Shown here in pieces: positions 52,153 to 64,000 of a DNA stretch of 64,000 nucleotides. The position numbers and the translations under genes are program-made. The notes beneath the pieces were generated by a model that saw nothing but the letters and a program-made list of their open reading frames with translations, did not search any database and was not told the origin of the DNA. The stretch covers positions 62,001-126,000 of the forward strand of contig PBLF01000028.1 of the NCBI GenBank assembly GCA_002722295.1, given 5' to 3'. Position 1 is the first letter of the stretch; every line of letters begins with the position of its first letter. Origin of the DNA: Stappia sp. (GTDB taxonomy: Bacteria; Pseudomonadota; Alphaproteobacteria; Rhizobiales; Stappiaceae).

Positions 52153-53532
52153 ATGACGTCCCGCCGGTCCTTTCTTACCCTTACGGTTTTCGGTCGCTTC
52201 CTGGTGCTTGTCGCGTCCGCGGCTCTCATCATGCTCGCCGGCACCGGATATGCGTTCTACGTCTTCCGGCACTCGCTGGTGCAGACCCTGGGCGATCCGG
52301 TTCAGGCTCAGGCGTTCCTGAACGGCGGTGTCAGCGAGAAGCTCGACGGGCTGATCCTGGGCTCCATGCTCGAGATCGTGCTGGTCTGCATGCCGGTCGG
52401 CGTTGCCTTTCTGGCGCTGGCGATCTGGCTTGCCGTTGGCATCCAGCGCCCGCTCAAGGCGCTGCAGGGCGGGCTTGAGGCCCTGTCCAACGGGGATTTC
52501 GACATCGCGGTCGCCGGCGGTGAGCGGCGCGACGAGATCGGCGCCATCGCGCGCTCCGTCTCCGAGTTTCGCGGCAAGCTGGCCGAGAAGGCCGAGCAGG
52601 ACGCGCGTCGCGCGCTTCAGGAGCAGGAGCGCCTGGCGATCGAACGGGGCGAGACGCTGCGAAAGGTCGCAAGCGAGTTCGAGGAAACCGTCGTGGGCGT
52701 GGTCGACCGGCTCGGCCTTGCCGCGCGCTCGGTCGGCACGATATCCCAGCGCCTCGACGGTGCGGTCGACGGGGCCGCGAGCGCTGTCGAGGCGGCCTCG
52801 GATTCCTCCCAGCAGGCCTCGAGCTCCGTCGCGACGGCTGCCGAGGCCGCCGAGGCGATGACCCAGGCGATCCGCTCCATCGGCAAGGAAATGGCGGAAG
52901 CCGCCGACATGGCCCGCGCGGCCGTGGACGAGGCCCGCTCGACGGACACCATCGTCGGCCGGCTTGCCGACAGTGGCCGCGCGATCGGCGAGATCATCGA
53001 CCTCATCAAGCAGATCGCCGACCAGACCAATCTTCTCGCGCTCAACGCGACCATCGAGGCGGCGCGGGCCGGCGAGATGGGACGCGGCTTTGCCGTGGTC
53101 GCCAACGAGGTGAAGACGCTCGCCGGGCAGACGTCGCGCGCGACCGAGGATATCTCCCAGCAGGTGGAGGCGGTTCAGCAGGTCTCGGAGCAGGCGGTGA
53201 CGGCAATCCGCTCCATCGCCGGTACGGTCGAGCGCATCCATGCCATCTCCTCCACGATCCTCGACGCCGTGCAGGCACAGATGGCGGCGACGGGCGAAAT
53301 CAGCCAGAGCGTCGACTTCGCCACCCAGAACACCCAGTCGGTCGCGGAGAGCATGGACGCATTGAACCGGTCGAGCGAATCGACGCGCAATGCCACCGAC
53401 GAGATCCGCCATGCGACCTCGGAGCTCGCCGAGCTGTCCTCCCAGTTGCACCAGCAGGTGGGCGGCTTCCTCGGAAGCATTCGCGAGGGCGAGGACGACG
53501 AAGCGGAGAAGGCGGCCCGTTCGGCCGCCTGA
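52153..53532 (+). CDS. Methyl-accepting chemotaxis protein
   Basis: The 459-residue protein has two membrane segments ([20 protein letters not shown] and [20 protein letters not shown]) separated by only about 40 residues, so it has a very small periplasmic part. A HAMP domain and a cytoplasmic coiled coil follow, with the signalling tip [35 protein letters not shown]. It has no C-terminal CheR-binding pentapeptide. Membrane energy or cytoplasmic cues are more likely than periplasmic ligands. The start at 52153 (MTSRRSF) is chosen; the frame opens further up to 52108. A terminator follows. Confidence 0.9.
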   Translation: MTSRRSFLTLTVFGRFLVLVASAALIMLAGTGYAFYVFRHSLVQTLGDPVQAQAFLNGGVSEKLDGLILGSMLEIVLVCMPVGVAFLALAIWLAVGIQRPLKALQGGLEALSNGDFDIAVAGGERRDEIGAIARSVSEFRGKLAEKAEQDARRALQEQERLAIERGETLRKVASEFEETVVGVVDRLGLAARSVGTISQRLDGAVDGAASAVEAASDSSQQASSSVATAAEAAEAMTQAIRSIGKEMAEAADMARAAVDEARSTDTIVGRLADSGRAIGEIIDLIKQIADQTNLLALNATIEAARAGEMGRGFAVVANEVKTLAGQTSRATEDISQQVEAVQQVSEQAVTAIRSIAGTVERIHAISSTILDAVQAQMAATGEISQSVDFATQNTQSVAESMDALNRSSESTRNATDEIRHATSELAELSSQLHQQVGGFLGSIREGEDDEAEKAARSAA

Positions 53533-53596
53533 TGAGGCGCGCGCACCGTGTCACGGCTGGTATCCAGCCGGGACGTCGGATCTTGTGCTTGCGACG

Positions 53597-53624
53597 AAAA
53601 ACGGCGCCTTTCGGCGCCGTTTCG
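53597..53624. terminator. Rho-independent terminator (possibly bidirectional)
   Basis: AAAA, ACGGCGCC, TTTC loop, GGCGCCGT and TTTC form an 8-bp stem with A and T on the sides, 65 bases after the chemoreceptor stop and 28 bases from the end of the convergent gltD. It likely ends both transcripts. Confidence 0.75.
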
Positions 53625-53651
53625 CGTTCTTGACCAGGGTATGCTGAGCAA

Positions 53652-55082
<1,431 letters not shown>

Positions 55083-55095
55083 ATCGTCCTCTCCC

Positions 55096-59838
<4,743 letters not shown>

Positions 59839-60410
59839 CACTTCCCTCTCCTTATTCACCGGTCAGCGGAGCGTCCTTCTCCGTTCGGGTCGCGCCTTGT
59901 CTCGTCCCGAGACGCGCGGCTCGTGCGGCGAACAGGCTACTGCCCCGACGCTGACCACTTGAAGCGACCCGCCCTCCGGTTCCTTTCCGGCGCGGGATGC
60001 GGTCCCGCGAGCGTCTCGCCTCGATGTACCCCAACCGGCGGTGCCCGCCGGGCAGTCCGGACCGTATGGTCCGTGCTTCGTCCGGCCCGCCCCGGTTCCC
60101 GCCGTTCGGCGAGCCCGATGCCGTCCTGCCACGAGCTGCAGGGCCAGTCTATCATAGCCGGGACCATGACACGTGTGTGAGGTCCGGCAGGAACCTCACC
60201 CTTTCCCGCCTTCGCGTTCCGTCCTGCCCGGCCCTTGACCGCGTCCGGCTGGACGGGGCAGGGCCGGCTGACCGGTGCCGGGGGGAAGCCGGCGAACCGA
60301 GAACGGCGGGCGTGCCTGGCGCTCCGGGTGCCTTTTTCCGGAGCTGCATCGGGCCACCTGCCGGCGCGGATTTCCGCGATCGGGCAGGCACGATGCCGGG
60401 CTTTCGCTTA
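59839..60410. other. Long gap between gltB and the threonine aldolase region
   Basis: About 570 bases separate gltB (minus) from the palindrome at 60411. The gltB promoter must lie here. The stretch is GC-rich, and its open frames on both strands lack ribosome binding sites and recognisable domains. I see no tRNA or known riboswitch. Confidence 0.4.
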
Positions 60411-60433
60411 ATAGGACAGTAAGGCTGTCCTAT
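60411..60433. promoter_or_regulatory. Perfect 9-bp inverted repeat (ATAGGACAG-N5-CTGTCCTAT)
   Basis: ATAGGACAG and CTGTCCTAT flank TAAGG, giving a perfect 23-base palindrome. A GCGGAGG ribosome-binding-like sequence (60437-60443) and an ATG (60450) follow directly. The shape fits an operator for a dimeric regulator. It lies 202 bases before the threonine aldolase ATG 60636. The factor is unknown. Confidence 0.55.
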
Positions 60434-60635
60434 CTAGCGGAGGCGAACAATGCCAGATTTCGGCATCAGGGGCAAGACGCTTTGCGAGGGGTGCGGCATT
60501 GTTTCTTGCGTGAAAGGTTGGAGATTTGTCACAATCGGCAAGAGGGGGCGTCTCGCGGGCAATATTCTGTCCGCAGGCGTTCGGGTGGCAAATTGGGGCC
60601 TTGCAAGCGTGCCTTGGCTTTGCCTAGATCCTGCC

Positions 60636-61667
60636 ATGATCTTTGCCAGCGACAACTGGGCAGGTGCCTCGCAGCCGGTGATGGATGCGCTCGCCGCCAA
60701 CAACACGGATTTCGCCGCCGCCTATGGCCGCGATCCGCTCACCGATCGTGTGACCGAACGTCTCGGAGAGATGTTCGAGAGGCCGGTCGAGGTCTATTTC
60801 ACCGCAACGGGAACCGCCGCCAACGCGCTGTCGATGGCCGCCTGCGCGCGGCCCGGCGGGCTGGTTCTGACCAGCGAGACCGCGCATGTCTACTGCGACG
60901 AGTGGGGCGCGGCGGAGTTTTTCACCCACGGAATGAAGATGGTGCCGCTGCCCACCGTGGCCGGCAAGATCACGCCGGACGGCGTGGCGGGTGTGCTCGA
61001 CGCCAACCCGGAGGGCAGCCGCTTCGGCCGTCCGGTCGCCCTCAGCCTGACCCAGGCGAGTGAATGCGGCACGGTCTACACTCCCGAGGAGGTGCGGGCG
61101 CTTACCGGAATTGCCGCGTCGCGCGATCTGGTCTGCCACATGGATGGCGCACGCTTCGCCAACGCGCTGGTCTCGCTCGGCGCGACGCCGGCCGAGGTGA
61201 CCTGGAAGGCGGGGATCGACGTTCTGTCCTTCGGTGGCACCAAGAACGGCTGCTGGTGCGCCGAGGCGGTGGTCGTGTTCAACCCGGATCGCCTGCCGGA
61301 TCTCGTCACGCACCGCTCGCGTTCCGGGCATCTGTTTTCAAAGTCCCGGTTCGTCGCGGCCCAGTTCGACGGCTATCTGGCGAACGATCACTGGCGCGAG
61401 CTTGCCACCCATGCCAATGCCATGGCGACACGTCTTGGCGAGGGGCTTGCGGCGGCCGGTCACCGGCTGGCGTATCCCGTCGAGGCCAACGAGGTGTTTC
61501 CCGTGCTCGACCTTGCCACCATCGCGCGGCTGCGCGAGGCGGGTGCGGCGTTCTACGAGTGGCCGGAGGTCGAGGCGGGCGAAGACACGTCCTGCGTGCG
61601 ACTGGTGACGTCCTTCGCCACAAAATCCGAAGAGGTTGCGCGCTTCCTGGAGATTGCAGCGCGGTAG
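60636..61667 (+). CDS. Low-specificity threonine aldolase / beta-eliminating lyase family
   Basis: The 343-residue PLP enzyme begins MIFASDNWAGASQPVMDAL and has the family order: YFTATGTAANALSMAA near 54, SETAHVYCDEWGA near 80, the PLP-Asp in VCHMDGARFANAL (about 167), and the Schiff-base Lys203 in DVLSFGGTKNGCW. It splits L-threonine or allo-threonine to glycine and acetaldehyde. The frame is open back to ATG 60450, which has a good GGAGG site and would add 62 residues, including CEGCGIVSC. The extension shows weak codon bias, so I keep 60636. Confidence 0.88.
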   Translation: MIFASDNWAGASQPVMDALAANNTDFAAAYGRDPLTDRVTERLGEMFERPVEVYFTATGTAANALSMAACARPGGLVLTSETAHVYCDEWGAAEFFTHGMKMVPLPTVAGKITPDGVAGVLDANPEGSRFGRPVALSLTQASECGTVYTPEEVRALTGIAASRDLVCHMDGARFANALVSLGATPAEVTWKAGIDVLSFGGTKNGCWCAEAVVVFNPDRLPDLVTHRSRSGHLFSKSRFVAAQFDGYLANDHWRELATHANAMATRLGEGLAAAGHRLAYPVEANEVFPVLDLATIARLREAGAAFYEWPEVEAGEDTSCVRLVTSFATKSEEVARFLEIAAR

Positions 61668-61739
61668 GGGCGGTCGCGCATGGAAGGATTTTCTCCGTGT
61701 GCGGCTTTTCTTCCGAAAATTTGGAATGCGTTTTCGTGT

Positions 61740-61785
61740 TTCGGCTTGGCGTAAAGCCGAAGGGGGCCGGCCTCACGCCGGTTTC
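61740..61785 (+). terminator. Tandem hairpins after the threonine aldolase
   Basis: TTCGGCTT/AAGCCGAA (61740-61761) form a perfect 8-bp stem, and CCGGC/GCCGG (61767-61781) a second with TTTC following. Together they could end the aldolase transcript before the gene starting at 61811. Confidence 0.45.
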
Positions 61786-61810
61786 AGCGAAACGATCGGA
61801 GCCCCTCCCG

Positions 61811-62269
61811 ATGAAGATTCATCCCACCGAGGACATGCGTGTCCTCTCGATTGCTCGAAGGCTGACCATTCCCGACGTGGGATCGGCCGCCGCCGACCTG
61901 TCGACGGTGATCGAAGCGGAGCGCCAGCGAGCCGGTCTTGCGGCGGCAGGGCCATGGACCTTCATAGCCCATGGTCTGCCGCGCGACGGCAAGACGGCGT
62001 TCGATTGGCGTATCTGCCTACCGGTGGCGGGCACGGCTGCCTATGAAGGCCCGCTGGATATTCTGCACCTGGAGCCGGTGATGGTCGCCTCTGCCGTACA
62101 TCTAGGGCCGCTCAGGACCCTGTTCACGCAAGGCTACGCGCCCCTGCTGCGTGCCATCGGCGACACGCGGCACCACCTGTCGGGCCAGAGCCGGGAAGTC
62201 TACCACGACTGGCGCGGCGGCAAGGCCGGCTATAACCGCATCGAGATCCAGTTCGAATTGTCGCGCTGA
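61811..62269 (+). CDS. Small protein, GyrI-like effector-binding type (uncertain)
   Basis: The 152-residue protein MKIHPTEDMRVLSIARRL has no signal peptide or membrane segment. A pattern of two pseudo-symmetric halves (VLSIARRLTIPDV, then GPWTFIAHGLP, DWRICLPVAG, VMVASAVHLGPL, and the final SREVYHDWRGG with RIEIQFEL) resembles the GyrI-like ligand-binding fold found at the ends of AraC/MerR regulators. The match is by pattern only. No DNA-binding domain is present, and no clear operon partner is visible. Confidence 0.5.
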   Translation: MKIHPTEDMRVLSIARRLTIPDVGSAAADLSTVIEAERQRAGLAAAGPWTFIAHGLPRDGKTAFDWRICLPVAGTAAYEGPLDILHLEPVMVASAVHLGPLRTLFTQGYAPLLRAIGDTRHHLSGQSREVYHDWRGGKAGYNRIEIQFELSR

Positions 62270-62290
62270 CGGGGTGCCCCGAACGAAAGA

Positions 62291-62316
62291 CGCCCGGCCT
62301 TGGGAAAGGCCGGGCG
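62291..62316 (-). terminator. Rho-independent terminator of the Hsp20 gene
   Basis: CGCCCGGCCTT and AAGGCCGGGCG form a perfect 11-bp stem around a GGGA loop. On the minus strand it is followed by TCTTTCGTTC, a T-rich tail, which fits the end of the hsp20 transcript. It may also catch the convergent plus-strand gene. Confidence 0.7.
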
Positions 62317-62382
62317 CGGGGCAGGCGTGTCTCTCGCCGAGGGGGGATAGCAAGGTCCCACCTGCCTGATCCTTCAGGATCT

Positions 62383-62829
62383 TTAGTGGGTGCTGGCCTC
62401 GATCTGCTTCTGGTCACCCGTGCCGATCTCGATCTTGCGAGGCTTCATGGCCTCCGGGATCTCGCGGGACAGGTCGATGTGGAGCAGGCCGTTCTCAAGG
62501 CTTGCGCCCTTCACCTCGACAAAGTCGGCGAGCTGGAAGCGGCGCTCGAAGGCGCGCGCGGCGATGCCGCGATACAGTACCTCGCCCGTCTCGGTCTCGT
62601 TGCCGCGCTCGCCCTTGACGGTAAGCGCGTGCTCCTTGGCCTCGATCGACAGGTCCTTCTCGCCGAACCCGGCCACCGCCATGGTGATGCGGTAGGTGTT
62701 CTCGCCCGTTCGCTCGATGTTGTACGGCGGGTAGCTCGGCGTGTCCTGGGCCGAGTTGTCGAGCATGGAGAAGAGACGGTCGAAGCCGACGGTGGAACGA
62801 TAGAGGGGGCTGAAATCAAGATGACGCAT
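62383..62829 (-). CDS. Small heat-shock protein, Hsp20/IbpA family
   Basis: The 148-residue protein has a short N-terminal arm (MRHLDFSPLYRSTVGFDRLF), the alpha-crystallin domain (PPYNIERTGENTYRITMAVAG, then ALTVKGERGNE and FERRFQLADFVEVKGASLENGLL with the GLL of the conserved end), and a tail PRKIEIG that provides the I-x-I anchor. It binds unfolding proteins without ATP. ATG 62829 has GAGAGGAC six bases upstream, inside a ROSE-like hairpin. An upstream extension is open but lacks domain features. Confidence 0.94.
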   Translation of the reverse strand: MRHLDFSPLYRSTVGFDRLFSMLDNSAQDTPSYPPYNIERTGENTYRITMAVAGFGEKDLSIEAKEHALTVKGERGNETETGEVLYRGIAARAFERRFQLADFVEVKGASLENGLLHIDLSREIPEAMKPRKIEIGTGDQKQIEASTH

Positions 62830-62910
62830 CGTTTTGTCCTCTCTTTGAGCAACAGGTGATGTCTGGCGGGCCGTCCTGGACCTGTTCTGCAGGCTGGCCG
62901 CCACCATGGG
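62830..62910 (-). promoter_or_regulatory. ROSE-like RNA thermometer in the hsp20 5' leader
   Basis: On the minus strand the leader ends GTTGCTC, AAAGA, GAGGAC, AAAACG, ATG. GUUGCUC pairs with GAGGAC (62836-62853) with the fourth base, G, bulged, so the ribosome binding site AGGA is buried. Bulged-G pairing of a UUGCU element with the Shine-Dalgarno is the hallmark of ROSE elements that control rhizobial small heat-shock genes. Upstream, CCTG/CAGG may form a further hairpin. The left boundary is approximate. Confidence 0.6.
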
Positions 62911-63156
62911 CCGGCCGGATCGTCCGCCTTGTCGCGGACCCGTCATTGGCGTCCGCTGCCCAAGAAGTGGTGAGCCCCGGGGGGGCTTTCAAGACCCTCG
63001 CAAACCGCTCGAAACGGTGTCCGCCGGGCGGCACGCGGGGAGAGGGGCCGGCGGATGAACGCAGGCTGAACGGTCCTTTCCGGAGAAGTTCAGCCGCTGC
63101 TTGTCATTGTCCTTCCATCGAGCGGCGCACCGACGCCGGAAACGGGAGACAAGACC

Positions 63157-63585
63157 ATGATGAAGACCAAGACCTTCTTCGCCGCCGTCCTGATCGGCGC
63201 CACCCTGTCCGCTCCTGCCGCCCAGGCGCTTGATTCGCGCGTCGGCCAGGCCGGCCGGGCCGCCACCCCTGCAGCCACCACCACGGCGACCGCCGACGTG
63301 CAGCTGGTCGGCGGGCGGCACTGGCGGGGCGGCCGCCACTGGGGTGGCCATCGCTACGAGCGGCTGCGTCCGCGCCAGATCAAGCGCCGGCTCGCCCGTC
63401 ACGGCTTCCGCCACATGCGCGGCATGAGGATGCGCGGTGACGTCTATGTCCTGCAGGCGCGGGGTCCGCGCGGCGTCAAGCAGCGCCTTGTGGTCGACGC
63501 CTATTCGGGCCGCGTCGTCGGGCGCACCGTCATTGGCGGGCGCTGGGGTGGGCGCTGGGGCCATGGTCCGCGCCGCTGGCACTGA
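63157..63585 (+). CDS. Secreted basic PepSY-like protein
   Basis: The 142-residue protein has a signal peptide (MMKTKTFFAAVLIGATLSAP, then AAQA), a Gly/His/Arg-rich stretch (GGRHWRGGRHWGGHRY), then a PepSY-type beta-alpha-beta core (RPRQIKRRLARHGFRHMRG, then VYVLQARGPRGVKQRLVVDA and SGRVVGRTV) and a basic Trp/Gly/His tail. Such domains occur in secreted inhibitors and envelope proteins; the function is unknown. The start follows GGGAGACAAGACC. It is a stand-alone gene. Confidence 0.72.
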   Translation: MMKTKTFFAAVLIGATLSAPAAQALDSRVGQAGRAATPAATTTATADVQLVGGRHWRGGRHWGGHRYERLRPRQIKRRLARHGFRHMRGMRMRGDVYVLQARGPRGVKQRLVVDAYSGRVVGRTVIGGRWGGRWGHGPRRWH

Positions 63586-63736
63586 CCGTTCGGGACCGAA
63601 CAGGCGGGACCGAGTTGGAGGGCGTGCGCCGGAGTTGAGCCGGCGGCGCCCTTCCGCTATGAGAAACAGGTGGTCCCGCGCGCAGTCAGGCTCCCAGGAG
63701 CGGCGCGGCGGGCTTGCCGTTTTTCAAGGGATCCCG

Positions 63737-64000
63737 GTGGTGCGCAGCGAACTCCTCGACGTTCCCGGAAACCCCGTCCCCGACGGCGCCGTGTGCGAGG
63801 TCATCGAGACCCGGGACCGGGTCCGCCTCCGGACGGCGCGCTGGATGCCCGAGCCGGGACGACTGCGGGGCACGGTCACCCTGTTGCAGGGCCGGGCGGA
63901 GTTCATCGAGAAATACTTCGAGACGATTTCCGACCTGCGGGCGCGCGGTTTCGCCGTCGTGACCTTCGACTGGAGGGGGCAGGGCGGTTCCCAGCGCCTG
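63737..64000 (+). CDS. Alpha/beta hydrolase (lysophospholipase-like), truncated by window edge
   Basis: The frame open to the window end reads VVRSELLDVPGNPVP, a beta-strand region LRGTVTLLQGRAEFIEKYFE that leads to the oxyanion area, and FAVVTFDWRGQGGSQRL, which is typical of PldB-type monoglyceride or lysophospholipid hydrolases. The catalytic nucleophile lies beyond the window. AAGGGA precedes GTG 63737; a further ATG at 63659 is in frame and would add 26 residues without domain features. Confidence 0.75.
   Translation, partial: MVRSELLDVPGNPVPDGAVCEVIETRDRVRLRTARWMPEPGRLRGTVTLLQGRAEFIEKYFETISDLRARGFAVVTFDWRGQGGSQRL

Overview
The window is 64 kb of very GC-rich chromosomal DNA with tightly packed genes and strong codon bias. 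Gene content (GltBD, ferrochelatase, PomA-type stator, TRAP and Liv-type transporters, DUF1007/NicO metal transport, Rrf2, MarR, LacI and LysR regulators, an Hsp20 with a ROSE-like leader) points to an alphaproteobacterium, most likely in the Hyphomicrobiales and possibly near the Stappia group. That placement is an inference from families and gene style, not from a marker gene. I found no rRNA, tRNA, CRISPR array, prophage or complete insertion sequence.

Layout. 0-7.3 kb: two overlapping flavodoxin-fold oxidoreductases, a MarR regulator, a chromate transporter, an EamA exporter, a LacI regulator with a 2-hydroxyacid dehydrogenase, and an Inh-type protease inhibitor. 7.3-14 kb: an aminotransferase, an O6-alkylguanine methyltransferase, a His-rich CobW GTPase with a WD40 partner, a DUF2937 protein, a LysR regulator and a leucine-type dehydrogenase. 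14.4-20.2 kb: a DUF1007/NicO nickel-cobalt pair, an EamA transporter, a small KTSC protein in a lower-GC patch, and a cobalt-type nitrile hydratase operon (glutamine-amidotransferase-like hydrolase, alpha, beta, accessory protein). 20.5-28.9 kb: a TRAP transporter whose binding-protein gene converges on its permease genes, a giant fused indolepyruvate/2-oxoacid ferredoxin oxidoreductase, and a thioredoxin-reductase-like protein with an Rrf2 regulator.

29-40.6 kb: a two-component pair (response regulator plus hybrid PAS kinase) diverges from a seven-gene operon of two acyl-CoA ligases and a branched-chain-type ABC importer, which looks like one regulated uptake-and-activation module for an organic acid. 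Its livH-type permease gene carries an in-frame TGA. 40.6-53.6 kb: two receiver proteins, ferrochelatase, an SPFH/NfeD pair, MotB and MotA/PomA, arabinose-5-phosphate isomerase, an outer-membrane barrel, a lytic transglycosylase, an SGNH-like protein lacking the usual serine, and a chemoreceptor. 53.6-64 kb: glutamate synthase GltBD, a threonine aldolase with a perfect palindrome far upstream, a small unknown protein, an Hsp20 gene with a probable ROSE thermometer, a PepSY-like secreted protein and the start of an alpha/beta hydrolase.

The points that most deserve a second look are the broken (or read-through) livH gene, the nitrile hydratase operon with its amidotransferase-like partner and His-rich alpha subunit near metal-handling genes, the PaaK-like ligase without a P-loop, the palindrome/leader region before the threonine aldolase, and the ROSE-like hairpin. 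No candidate clearly proves a wholly new system.
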